DNA of 64,000 nucleotides. Origin: Pontederia crassipes (taxonomy: Eukaryota; Streptophyta; Magnoliopsida; Commelinales; Pontederiaceae). Every line of letters begins with the position of its first letter. The first letter of the stretch is position 1. Positions 47,401 to 58,200 of the stretch are shown here, piece by piece. The DNA lies in the NCBI GenBank assembly GCA_030549335.1, contig CM060189.1, positions 33,193,001-33,257,000 on the forward strand, written 5' to 3'. Below the pieces are notes generated by a model, which saw nothing but the letters and a program-made list of their open reading frames with translations, made no database searches and was not told where the DNA came from. Position numbers and translations under genes: made by a program.

Positions 47401-49392
47401 AGGGTATGTTATCCACATAACATCTGTCACCCTAGAAAACCACCTTATTCCGCTGCAATCAGATTGCTAACAAAAAAGTAATGTCGCAGAGGACAATCTT
47501 ATCATGCTTAAACATTCTAGAACATAGACACCTGGGCTAGTGGGAGTGTCAGTAGATCCGTTGGCACTAATCCCACACTTCTGGCCACCATCAGTAGACT
47601 AACGCTGTGATGCATGCATTTTTACAACATTCTTTTGGCTTTATATTTAGTTTTTTTTTAATAATAATATCTTAGAATACAACTTTTCTATAATTTATTT
47701 ACTTTTGTTTCTTCAAGTCGTCAATTTACCCTAGTCTTTTAGGTGTTTTTTTTTAAAATGAAGTCTTTTAGGTGTTTGTTTTCTAGAATATAACTTTTGG
47801 ATTCATAAAAAAAATAACTTTTGGAGGAAGTAGTGACTGGAAGATGTTTTATTTTTGAAGGGAACACTAGAAGATATTACACGTAAATCAGAATTGATTT
47901 GGAGCCAAAAGGACAACTTTGATGTTGTGGGATGTGACAGCCTTGTTGAGGCCAAGATAGTGACACTCGTACAAACATGGACAACATCATATGCCGTGAT
48001 AAGAATGTCGTTCCAAACCAGTTTGGATTGCAAAAGGTGATTGAAGATGTTACAAACTACGATAGACTTGACGAGGCCACAACAGAGGCACTTATTTGCC
48101 CATCAACAATTTCATAGGCTATGATGATGTTGTTGTGACCAAATTAGTAGAGAAATTGGAGCTCAATGAAGATGTCCCATGCCATGATGAGGTGACATGG
48201 GCCATAACGACTCCAACTCAAGGTCGCAAAAGCTAAGAATGAACACCACAAACCGACTTGCTTCTAATGATTATACAATCATGGGGCAAATGACCTTGAC
48301 TAGATGCCAATATGTCAAGTCCAGCACTGAGTCCCGATGTGATGACATGACCATGACAGATCTTTGCTATTGAAGAAATTCATGGTTGTGGGTCATGATG
48401 GAGTAGTTATGGTCACAACGATGACTTTCCATCCACTGAGAGACTGATTTCATGTGATTTTGATCTTTTTGGTCGATTTCAATGACAACTCTAATCTTCA
48501 CTAAACTCCTTGGAGATCAATTATGAGATTTAGATGAATTTTGAGGCTTTTAAAAGTTATCTAAGGAGGGATACTAGATTTTTGGATAAGAAACTTTATC
48601 AACATTATAAATATGTTTGAATCTAACTTAAACTCTTCAGAACCCTAAGAGACCGCCTAGAATCTATGAACAGATTTGAGGAGATTCTTATTTCTCATGC
48701 TACAAGCATAGAAAAATTTTGCAATGCCCTCCGATTAGAGAATACACGGAGCTCTTGAGTCATTGTTCCTTATTCAAGGTGCTTTTTCGTTCATATATTT
48801 GAATTTTCATTTTTAGATTGCATTGGAATGAATTGCAGTAACCCAAATTTTTTCAGTGGCCTCCCTTTATAAGAGAAAAAGAAACATAATCTTTAATCTC
48901 AACTTCATCCAATTTTACCACATCAAGGAGGGTCATGGATCCTCCAATTTAGACCTGCTCTGTCAATACAATACATGGCAGAGCTTTTAGCCTTACTATA
49001 TTGCCTAGATGCCTCCACGTCAAATGGATGAATATGGCTCTCTGGTTATTTGATGGCACAAGGGTGGCACTCGTCGAAACACACTAAGTTTAAAATCAGA
49101 AATTCTCCTCCTTTATTCCTCTTTCCAAGTAAAGAGAAACAAGATGCAGAAATACTGAAAATTTAGCTCATTTCACCCAAAAACTGGGACCAATATGGCA
49201 TCTTATCGAGGAGTAAGCGTTTGGATTATTCCCTAGTGGTTGACAAAGTAGACAGTAAACAAACATTAATAGGATAAAACACCTTTTTCTTTATGCTCAA
49301 ATGCAATAGCATACGCAGTTAAGATATGAATCACTTACAGAATCCTGGATCTCCTCTTTCACGATGTAAAATGGATCCTGAGCAGGAGTCAT
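41432..49392 (-). CDS. SYP61: Qc-SNARE syntaxin of the SYP61 / syntaxin-6 family
   Basis: Seven exons on the minus strand, all with GT-AG borders and matching phase: 49339-49392, 45268-45381, 44895-45008, 44469-44668, 42788-42878, 42218-42283, 41432-41542 (750 nt, 249 residues plus stop; Arabidopsis SYP61 is about 245). Residues 1-98 (MTPAQDPFYIVKEEIQDS, VDELDKAIAVAGRDPSWYGL) form the syntaxin-6 N-terminal helical bundle. The SNARE helix is about 155-220 (QQDEELDELSASVQRIGGVG). Its zero-layer glutamine is probably Q191, the last codon of exon 5. A C-terminal membrane anchor follows (FVMIGFLLLLFIILFILVFL). Family knowledge: SYP61 acts at the trans-Golgi network/early endosome with SYP41-type Qa- and VTI12-type Qb-SNAREs. 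The start is fixed by homology. No lesions are seen, so it should be functional. Intron 1 is about 4 kb and holds retroposons. Confidence 0.93.
41898..42157. repeat. 79-bp direct repeat pair in syntaxin intron 6
   Basis: Copies at 41898-41976 and 42079-42157 (core AAATTTGATGTGCTAA.CAA, ends TTTTATATTCTTAACA) are 181 bp apart. Between them lies CTCCCCCTCACATGTGGGC, a phrase I associate with dispersed plant intron repeats. Could be a partial tandem duplication inside an old element. Confidence 0.65.
42879..44468 (-). other. Syntaxin intron 4 with small insertions
   Basis: 1,590-bp intron. It shows at least two minus-strand poly(A)-tail remnants: near 43165-43205 (CAGCAATA repeats around a tail reading TTTCCTCTAAAAAATT on the minus strand) and near 44270-44315. 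No gene is seen inside; the stretch 43560-43900 is unassigned. Confidence 0.5.
45421..45463 (+). mobile_element. Tail-only poly(A) micro-insertion
   Basis: Seventeen bases, GCTCTCTCAAAAAAAAA (45434-45450), lie between two perfect copies of ATCCAGCTAAAAG (45421-45433 and 45451-45463). It lies 40 bp upstream of exon 2 (intron side), in the opposite sense to the gene. Confidence 0.8.
45561..45716 (-). mobile_element. Au SINE, slightly 5'-truncated
   Basis: Minus-strand copy from TAGCCGGTCCCAAGCCCGG to the (TTG)n tail; the first 15-20 bases of the full element (ACTCCGCCTATG) are missing. One extra G occurs at GTCGGGCTAC. No clear target duplication is visible. Confidence 0.88.
45741..45782 (+). 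mobile_element. Tail-only poly(A) micro-insertion (weaker)
   Basis: TGTCTCCCCTCAAAAAACAT and a few more bases lie between TAAGGCAC (45741-45748) and TAAGGCAC (45775-45782). The duplication is only 8 bp, so this copy is less certain. Confidence 0.45.
45880..46080. other. GC-rich fragment in syntaxin intron 1
   Basis: A (C)n(A)n homopolymer joint at about 45882-45906 is followed by about 170 bp that are far richer in G and C than the intron around them. Several overlapping frames are open on both strands. It looks like captured coding or CpG-rich DNA, but no protein family is recognised. Confidence 0.45.
47733..47777 (-). mobile_element. Tail-only poly(A) micro-insertion
   Basis: TTTTTTAAAATGA (47749-47761) lies between perfect copies of AGTCTTTTAGGTGTTT (47733-47748 and 47762-47777). 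On the minus strand the insert ends in an A tail and the duplication starts with AAA, as expected for L1-type target priming. Confidence 0.65.
47790..47825 (+). mobile_element. Tail-only poly(A) micro-insertion
   Basis: Twelve bases, TTCATAAAAAAA (47802-47813), lie between perfect copies of ATAACTTTTGGA (47790-47801 and 47814-47825). Confidence 0.7.
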
Positions 49393-49933
49393 CTCTGCGC
49401 ATCCGATCGATCTAGCCTTCAACCTTAAGTTCAAGTCAACAATTGGATCTCTCCCCTACCGTCGTGCCGACACAAGTTCGAATCGATCACCACAAGCGAA
49501 TGAAACTACAATCAAACTAGGAGAGAAATAACTATCGATTGCAACACCTCCAGCCAAAATCTTCGGGAACGCAAGCGCGGGATCCAAGAATGTTGTCAAT
49601 CAGGCTAAAATCGAAGAATACCGTCGAGATGTGGATTGCGGACACCACCGTCGAGAATAGGGAGCGGAGGAGATCCGGTAACTGGCGCCGGAAATAGAGG
49701 TGAGGAGATGGACGCCGGCACGGCGTCCGGGCGGTCCGACGATCTCGAGACTGCTCTTGGAAGAGTGAGAAGAGGCACCAGAAGCGAAACAGATTTGGTA
49801 GTCGTAAACCGTAAAAGGGCTTCCGGTCAATTCTCTTAAACAAACCGTCGGCCCCGGTTCGGGTTAAGCAAACCGCACAATTAACCGGTTCATTCTTTTT
49901 ATTAAATTTAATGTTTGATAATCCGGCGGTCAA

Positions 49934-50055
<122 letters not shown>

Positions 50056-51858
50056 CCTTCCATCAAACTTATTATTCAAATAAGGTGTGCGATTTATTAC
50101 TATTAAATTTTAGTGGAGCAATATTACATGTTAAGAAAATGTGCGGCGGGTTTAATAAACATAACCTTGGGCTTGTAATAAAGAAAAATAACTTGTGCGT
50201 AAAATACATTTTAAATTAAATTAGTCATCTATTAACGATAAATAATGTTAAACTCGTAATGTTATGGAAACCTCCTCCTAGAGTTAGATTTGTTAGGTGA
50301 GAGCTAAACGGTTCATAACTTGAATTTTTCATATATTAACTGTTTTTTATAACCAAAGATTGAGCTATATATTATCTACTTTTATATTTTTTTATTTTTT
50401 CATTCACTCGTTTTAAGTAATAAAAAAAATCCTCACATTTTAATTTATCTAAGTAGTCGTCATGGGTTAATAGTGGAACTTTATCACCAATCTTCATGAG
50501 ATTATCAATTCAAGATGAAATATAAGAAAATATGAATTGTGGATAAATCAAGTAGTAAAAACCATTAGTAGAAATTCTAAGAGGGATATGATTTGATTTG
50601 GCATCAAAATTGAAGGTTACATTCTTTGTGTTTGAGTTTCGGACGAGCGGAAGTTGAGACTCGGGCATTCGATCTAGGTCAATTATGTTTATTCGGCCAT
50701 TCTAAATGTTGGACCACATGACATCAAGATAGCATATTCAAGTCATAAACAAGATAAATGAACTTAATGTAATCCCCATCCCCAACAATCATCAATAATA
50801 ATATTTCATTTCAAGCATAAGATAATCTTCTAGAAAATTAAAGTAGGCACTAATATGTTACTACCCTAAAAAAAATGAAAATTCATTACTCAGATCCAAT
50901 TAAATATGCCTTTTTTAATAATTCTTCTCATTTTTCGAAATTGTTCTTATTATTGAATATTCCTTTCTTGTTTTTTCTCATTTTTTTTTGCATGTTCTAC
51001 TTTTCTTCTTCAACCTTTGAGTATTCCAAGCACAAGAACCATCAAAGGAGAGAGAGGGAGAGAGATGTGAATGAAAATGACAAATGTGAGGGTGCATATT
51101 TTAATTTTTCAGGTTTCTCTTAATTAAATGTGAAAGACCCAAAAAAGGACTCATATCTTAATTTTTTCTCTTATTTTTCTGACGCCTAAAGTTTAATTGT
51201 CTGATTTATTTATTTATTTAATATAACCTTTTTTTAGGCGTTATGTAGCACTGATTACTGTTTCTAGCTATTTTTTTCTTTTGAAAAAGTAATTAAGTTA
51301 ATGTTCATTAGTTGGTCTTATGGGACTTGATAGTAGCCCCTACTCAAAATTTCAGCCTTAATAAAGTTCATATTTTTATTGTACAAATTGTTCCACAAAT
51401 TAAATTCAAATGCATATAGTAAAAAAAAATGTCCCCTATGCGATACAATTTTTTTTTGTTTCTTTTTCTTACTTTTACTATTTTCGTCATTGCAAAATTT
51501 ATGTTGGTGGAATAATTGATGCATTTTACTTCATACAACCACTTTGCATTTATTTGAATTCTTTGTCCACCAAAAATGTTCCAAATTCATTTATCGCTAA
51601 TTTCATTTTATTTATTGCCTTGACTTTGTTTTTTTTTTCTTATATTTTCATCCACACAAATGTTCTCAACTTGATTTTTTTTCGAGCATCGTTCCATCCT
51701 TTGCTTATATTATATTATATTATATATTTATCTACACTAACGAACTTTTTTTTTGCATAGTTATATAAATTAAATAAAAAATGATAAATTATATAAATAT
51801 GATAATGTATTCTTTTTACCTAAAATGGAATTGCTTTTGTTTTCGGCAAAATGAGGAG

Positions 51859-51881
51859 TTGCTCTCTCTCTCTCTCTCTCT
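51859..51881. repeat. (CT)n tract near the YrdC-like gene start
   Basis: About eleven CT units, 55 bp ahead of the start codon, likely in the core promoter or leader. Pyrimidine patches of this kind are common in plant promoters. Confidence 0.8.
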
Positions 51882-51934
51882 TTACATAAAAAGACAAATA
51901 TCTAAACAAGAAGAGCAAACAGATTACATAGGTA

Positions 51935-52159
51935 ATGAGTTCTCCGGCGATCATCTCGGCCAGCGCCTCGCCAGCGGCTTCAACGTCTCTCTCCTTCCGC
52001 CGCTCGGTCGTCAACCTCCGGTTACCTCCGTTGCTCCCGCCGGTCGTTCTGCGGCAGCGGCAGTGGCAGCGGCAGCAGCAGCAAGCCACCGTCCAAGCTT
52101 TGCTGAAGAGGAACCCTAAGCGTTTGAAGTACTCAACTCCTCGCTTCTTCAAGGTTTCA

Positions 52160-52200
<41 letters not shown>

Positions 52201-55200
52201 CTATCTTTGGTAATAAGTTAGCGAAAGCTATGGGTTGGGTTAGAATGTTGTTGTAATTCGAATATTTTGAAGGGTTTGGTTCTGACGAGTTATGTATTTT
52301 GAAGAAATGGGACGCGATGCTGTACGTGGAGATGGACCCGATGGGGACGGAGACGTGGAGACTTGAGCCCGTAATCAAGCTCATAAAGGAAGGTGCCGTT
52401 GGTGTGATTCCCACTGATACTGTGTACGCTTCTTAACTCCCTCTTCAAACTTGTGTTAGTTTCATTCTTATAGTTTTCGGTTTATTTTGTTGCATTGCTT
52501 GATTCATGGAATTCGCAACGTAGGTTGAAAGAGTTGGAGGAATACGAGTGCCACAAATCAATTTTTTTTAAGAAAGGATATTCACTGAATCACTAGTATA
52601 GGATGATTCAATTTTTGTGGGCATTCTAGACATCTGTTGAAAATGGGATAATGCTAGTGCACCAATTGGGAAGTCCGGGGAGTATGAAGAATGCTGAAAA
52701 GTTCTATTTGTAAGGGGAATTTCTTTGAAAGAGGACGTGAGACTGAGAATATCGATTAAGTTTTCACAGTTATGTGTGCATCCTCACATATTTCTGCATG
52801 AATGATGAACTAAGTGATAGGAGACTGAGAATGTCTATTAAGTTTTCACAGTTATGTGTGCATCCTCACATATTTCTGCATGACTATCCGGTTGAGTGAA
52901 ATGATGAACTAAGTGATAGGAAACATTAACTTATAACCTTTCTGCCCTTAAGCTAATGGCTTGGTAGTGATGAAATAAGTTTCCATAAATTTTGTAAGAG
53001 CTATTATTATATAGGTAATAAAACAAATATGTTATATTATGCCAAACAAAGCAATGGAATGAGTATGGACCTATTATGCAATTAATGTCAATTGTTTCAG
53101 TTATGATCAAAGAACTGTCGAATCTCATGAACATGGATCAACGAAGCGTCGTATGATCCATATAGCCGACCCCACCTAGTGGGATAAGGATTTGTTGTTG
53201 CTGTTGTTGTTGTTTCAGTTATGATCAAAGCCCCCTTATGTGGATATGGCCATGACTGCATTCACAAGAGTCCTGTGGACATGATTGCCAATTTCTGTGT
53301 AAAGCACTAGATTATTGTTCTAAAAGAATGTTCCTATATTTTTCAATATCACAATTTATGACATAATCTTGCTAATGTTCCGCCATTGAACTTACCAAAC
53401 GTACATTAGCATATGTTTGTTAACTACAGCTTCATTAAACCTTTTCAGGTATGCTATTGTTTGTGATCTGAAAAGCCCTTCATCCATTGAACGCCTCCGC
53501 AGGTGATAGTTTACTTATTTTTTTCTCTCTTTAGAGATGTCATATGTAATTTAAGATCTTTTAGGTGTTTTAAGATGTGCAAGAGCTATCCTTACATCCT
53601 TTGTTATTTTGCAAATGCAGAATCAAAGATATACAACCATCAAAGGTAAGAAATATTATGATAGGGAGTTGACGCTGTACATGGAGCAAAATATTGGAGA
53701 GTTATAAAGTTTCTTGGTCATTTGTAGTGACATGTATGTCATATGAAGTTATACTTCTTCCAATTCTAAATGTCATAGGCTTGTGCAGCCTCTCAGCATT
53801 TTGTGCCGCTCTTTTCAAGACATAGACATCTACACGATGGGTTTCCCTCGTGGTGATGGACGAGGCCAAACAAGCATCTTCCGAGCTGCTAAACATTGTT
53901 TTCCTGGTCCCGTAAGGATTGTTGCATTCAATAACTTTTTATCCGATCCTTGTTCATTTTATTTCTATGTGGAAGATTTGCTGATTAGGATTAATTGTTC
54001 AACAGTATACCTTTATCCTGCCTGCGACAAAAGAATTGCCGAAACAGTGTACAAAATCTGGACCTAATGCTAAATATGCGTTAAGGAAGCATGTTGGTGT
54101 TCGAATGCCTGATGATCCTATCTGCCAAGCTATACTGCAAGAATTGGATGCTCCTTTGATTAGCACAAGGTTAGTTTGACTGTTTCATTATTGAAAAAGT
54201 TGAATGTGTTTCTGAAGTCAGGAAATGGTTAAATGGGTTTCCAATAGTCCTTCTCTAGTTATTAATTCTACTTGAATGGAGAAAATTATTTCAGCGTAAA
54301 GTGGCCTTCAGAAGATCAGTGGATGCTGGACCCTGTTATAATTGCTGATACTTATGAGCCTGAGGTAAGAAGTACTAGTGATGCTCCTCTCAAAATAAAA
54401 TAAAATAAAAGAAGTACTAGTGTTGTTGTTTATCATTTCAATATTTAATTGTAAATTAACCATACAACAACAACAACAACAACAAAGCCTTATCCCACTA
54501 GGTGGGGTCGGCTACATGGTTCATACGACGCTTGATCCATGTTCATAAGATTCGACAGGGTTTTACGCTGGTTGTCGGGGCCTAACACAACCCTCCTCCT
54601 TTATCCGGGCTTGGGACCGGCTATAAAACATAGGCGGAGTTAATTGTAAATTAACCATATATTATAGAAATGGATGGTTGAACCTCTGGAAACCATCCCT
54701 TTCACCATCAAAAAAGAAAAAGAAAAAAAAAGGAAGAAGAAGAAAAACAAGGATTTTGTTATAATCGCACCTTTAGCCTTAGGTATGTAGAAGGTGTTGT
54801 AAAACAAAATCATAAATGATATCTAGAAAGAAAATATTGACATTGACCTTTATCCTCCTTGGTAATTACACATGTTCTTAGTTTAAAAAATTATGCATGT
54901 TCTTCGTTTCAAAAAGAAAAATACACATGTTCGATGTTAATTACCCTAGTCCTATTAACATACAACATTTTACTAATTTGTGTGTTGATAATGATCAGGC
55001 CTAGTGACAATAAAAAGTAGTACTTCAGTTCGCATTTGAAAAATGGTCAGTGTAACTATTAGCCATGCCAAAAATCCCTCTAAAAAGGGCTATGACGAAC
55101 AATATAAGTGGCACGGTGATTGTGGAAATGAAAATAAGATAAATGTTGTTAGTGGTTCTTCCAAAAAAAATGTTCTTAGTGATTAAAGTGTAAGGATCTT

Positions 55201-58200
55201 TACTCAGTCACAGCTAATAACTTATCTATTTTAGAGGACAAATCTCCACAATAAGATAGTCCATGTAGGGTGGACCAAACTCTGGTTACAAGGTTGATAA
55301 ACAAACTTTTAGAAGGCTGGAAAACATAGCTAGGAACCACCAATGTATTTATAACCTGAAGAGTAAGTTACATATATCATAACAAAGCTCAAGTAGTGGA
55401 ATTCATGAACTAATACTACAACAACAACAACAAAGCCTTATCCCACTAGGTGGGGTCGGCTACATGGATCATACGACGCCATTCCGCTCTATTAGTAACC
55501 CACTAGTTCATGGATCATACGACGTCATGAACTAATGTATGAGTTATAACTCACCTGTGGGGTTAGCTACCTACAATTATGACAAAGCTCTACTAAGGGA
55601 AAACATGCATAATGTGTGAGTTATAACTACCTACATACTGTTTCTTTTTCTTTTCTTTTTCCTAAACTACTTCAAATCGGGACACATATATCAGAACCCC
55701 CCACCCCACCCACACCCACTGCCATCCCCAAGATTAATTACCTGCTACAATTATAACAAAGCTCTAGTAAGGGAGAATATGGACTAATGTGTGAGTTATA
55801 TCTATTTTTCGTTAAACAACCCACTATCTTTTTCTATCACCCTCTCCAAAAAAACTAGTGATCAGATTCTACATTGTATTAGTTAGTGGGCTGGTTGAGA
55901 AAATAGTGGGTAGTTCGATTAACAGTTTTCTTATAGTTATAGTAACTACCTTTGCACGGTATAAATACATTTATGAGTTTTACATTAGTCCAGCATTTCA
56001 AATGTGTACATCAATTATTTAATTAGAGTTTGGTCCAGTCCATATGGACTATTTATTATGGAGATTTGTAATCTCAAATACACAATTATTAATAGGGATC
56101 GTGTTTAAGATTCTTGCACTTTTACCATTAACAATAGTTATTTTTTAGATTTTTATTTTCATAGTCATATATTTCATAGTCATATATTTAGTTATATTTT
56201 CAGTTTTTATCAAACATCCTTGGCCTTAAGATAGGAGATTGATTGAATGTTTTGTACACCTTATGAAAATCCATCTTTGTTGAATAATGTTTGAAGCACA
56301 ACAATCTTTGAACTTCATCTTCTTTTGGTGAATAAACTTCCCTCTTGGATACGAACGAATGTTGCTTTTCCGTGTTTCCAATGAATGTTGCATCTACTAT
56401 TGTACAAATCAATTATTTGTAACTGATGATGCTAAAAGCTATTAGAAAGTTGGATCGGAGTGTACAAGGTGGATAAGTGTGAGGATCTTGGTGGATGCAT
56501 AAATATAAGTGAAAAGATGATTGTGGAAATGGTAATAAAATAAATGTTATTAACGGTAAAAGTGCAAGGATCTTAAACACAATAACAACTAATAATTTGT
56601 TCTTTCCAAAAAAAAAATGGGCTGAAGTCACAGGTCAATAAACAAACTTATGAAAGGCTGAAGTGAGAACAAGAACCTGTTAGTATATTTTTATAAACTG
56701 GAGGGTTAGTTCCTATAACTGTAACAAAGCTATTAATTGATAACATGGACTATTGTGTGAGTTATAACTACGTACTATTTCTTTAACCAACCCACTTTTT
56801 CTAACTAATACAAACTGGTATCATATCACACCTCTAACACCTACACAGAAGAAGACAAATCTAATGAAGAATTTCTTGTAGTGTGGAAGGAACATAGGAT
56901 GATGCTACATGGACAGCATAGACAAATCAATATCTTTTTACCTCTAAAGAATAACTTACGAAAATAAGAGGATTTGTCACCTAAAGAGACCTTAGAATCA
57001 ATCGACTAGAAAAATATTAAGCTATCATGAGGCTAAGTAACTCAAGAGTTAAATGGAAAATGTGAATCCAGATGAGAACAATTATTTTGAAGGAAGCATT
57101 CACCTAATAGTTCACATAATCCATGTGAAACGTTGCAATATGGATAAATGCTTTAATTAGGATTAGTGTAATCATGTCAACATTTTATGACCTTGAATTA
57201 GGTTACACATAACTCCGCCTATGTTTTATAGCCGGTCCCAAGCCCGGATAAAGGAGGAGGGTTGTGTTAGGCCCCGACAGCCATCGTAAAACCCTGTCGA
57301 ATCTTATGAACATGGATCAATGTAGCCGACCCCACCTAGTGGGATAAGGCTTTGTTGTCGTTGTCGTTGTTGTCGAATTAGGTTACTTTTTAAACAAGTG
57401 TCACTCTTATACCAAATTCTAGTTCTCTCCTTCCTATGAAATAATTTTGGTCCAGATTCTTAATCATTCCCTTGCTTTGTCAGACTTGAATTCCATGATA
57501 GGATTTTCCCAGTGTTTTGCTTTTTCTTCTCTGAGAGGAACAGGTTCTCAAGTTAATGGGATAGGAAAGGTATGAATATGTAGAGCTACAGTGGGCACAC
57601 GGCAATTATTCTCTGTACTGTATGTTTGCACCGCAACTAAATTACAGCCATAGTGTGTGATACACGACAGTTAAAAATTGCTCTACACCAAATGTAAATC
57701 TACATATCTATTTTACAATGAAATATATTGTAAAATAGATTTATTAATATGACCTTAATTAACCAAGATGACGTTTCACTTCAGTGAGAAGAATAGCATC
57801 AGCAATATCTTTGTCCTAGCTACTAATTCTTATGAGGATCTCATATATAGAACATAAAATTCATGCTTATCCCTCTCAAAAAAAAATCATGCTTATCTAT
57901 GTGCGTCCTGACACTGAAGTTGATTTTCTATTAATTAATATAGGGTCTTGACTTTGTTGTTGATGGGGGTGTTAGATTGGCTGATCCATCCACAGTAGTT
58001 GATATGACAAGAAGTTATCCAACTGTAACTCGTCAAGGAAAGGTACAAGTTTCTTCTTTTATTAGGAAGAAAGGTACATGTTCTAAAGATGCTGAAATGT
58101 TTGAGAAGAATAATATATCAACAAATTCTTTTTCATTTAAGAGCATTTCTACTAGAGAGCATAATTTCTCTTTGTTGTGGTGAAATCATGTATGTGCCTT

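Larger units (their letters stand above)
45382..49338 (-). other. Syntaxin intron 1 (about 4 kb)
   Basis: Contains two poly(A)-tail micro-insertions near its 3' end, an Au SINE, a GC-rich fragment (45880-46080), two further micro-insertions at 47733-47825, and otherwise unassigned DNA. The open frame 46605-46958 (117 codons) has no recognisable domain and no supporting signal. Confidence 0.7.
54365..57943 (+). other. YrdC-like intron 7 (3.6 kb), rich in retroposons
   Basis: The longest intron of this gene. It holds three Au SINE/RTE copies and at least four poly(A)-tailed insertions, listed separately. A phrase around GTGTGAGTTATAACTA and ACAAAGCT recurs at about 55550, 55610, 55790 and 56750, suggesting older diverged duplications. 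The minus-strand frames at 56200-56631 have no family features. Confidence 0.75.
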
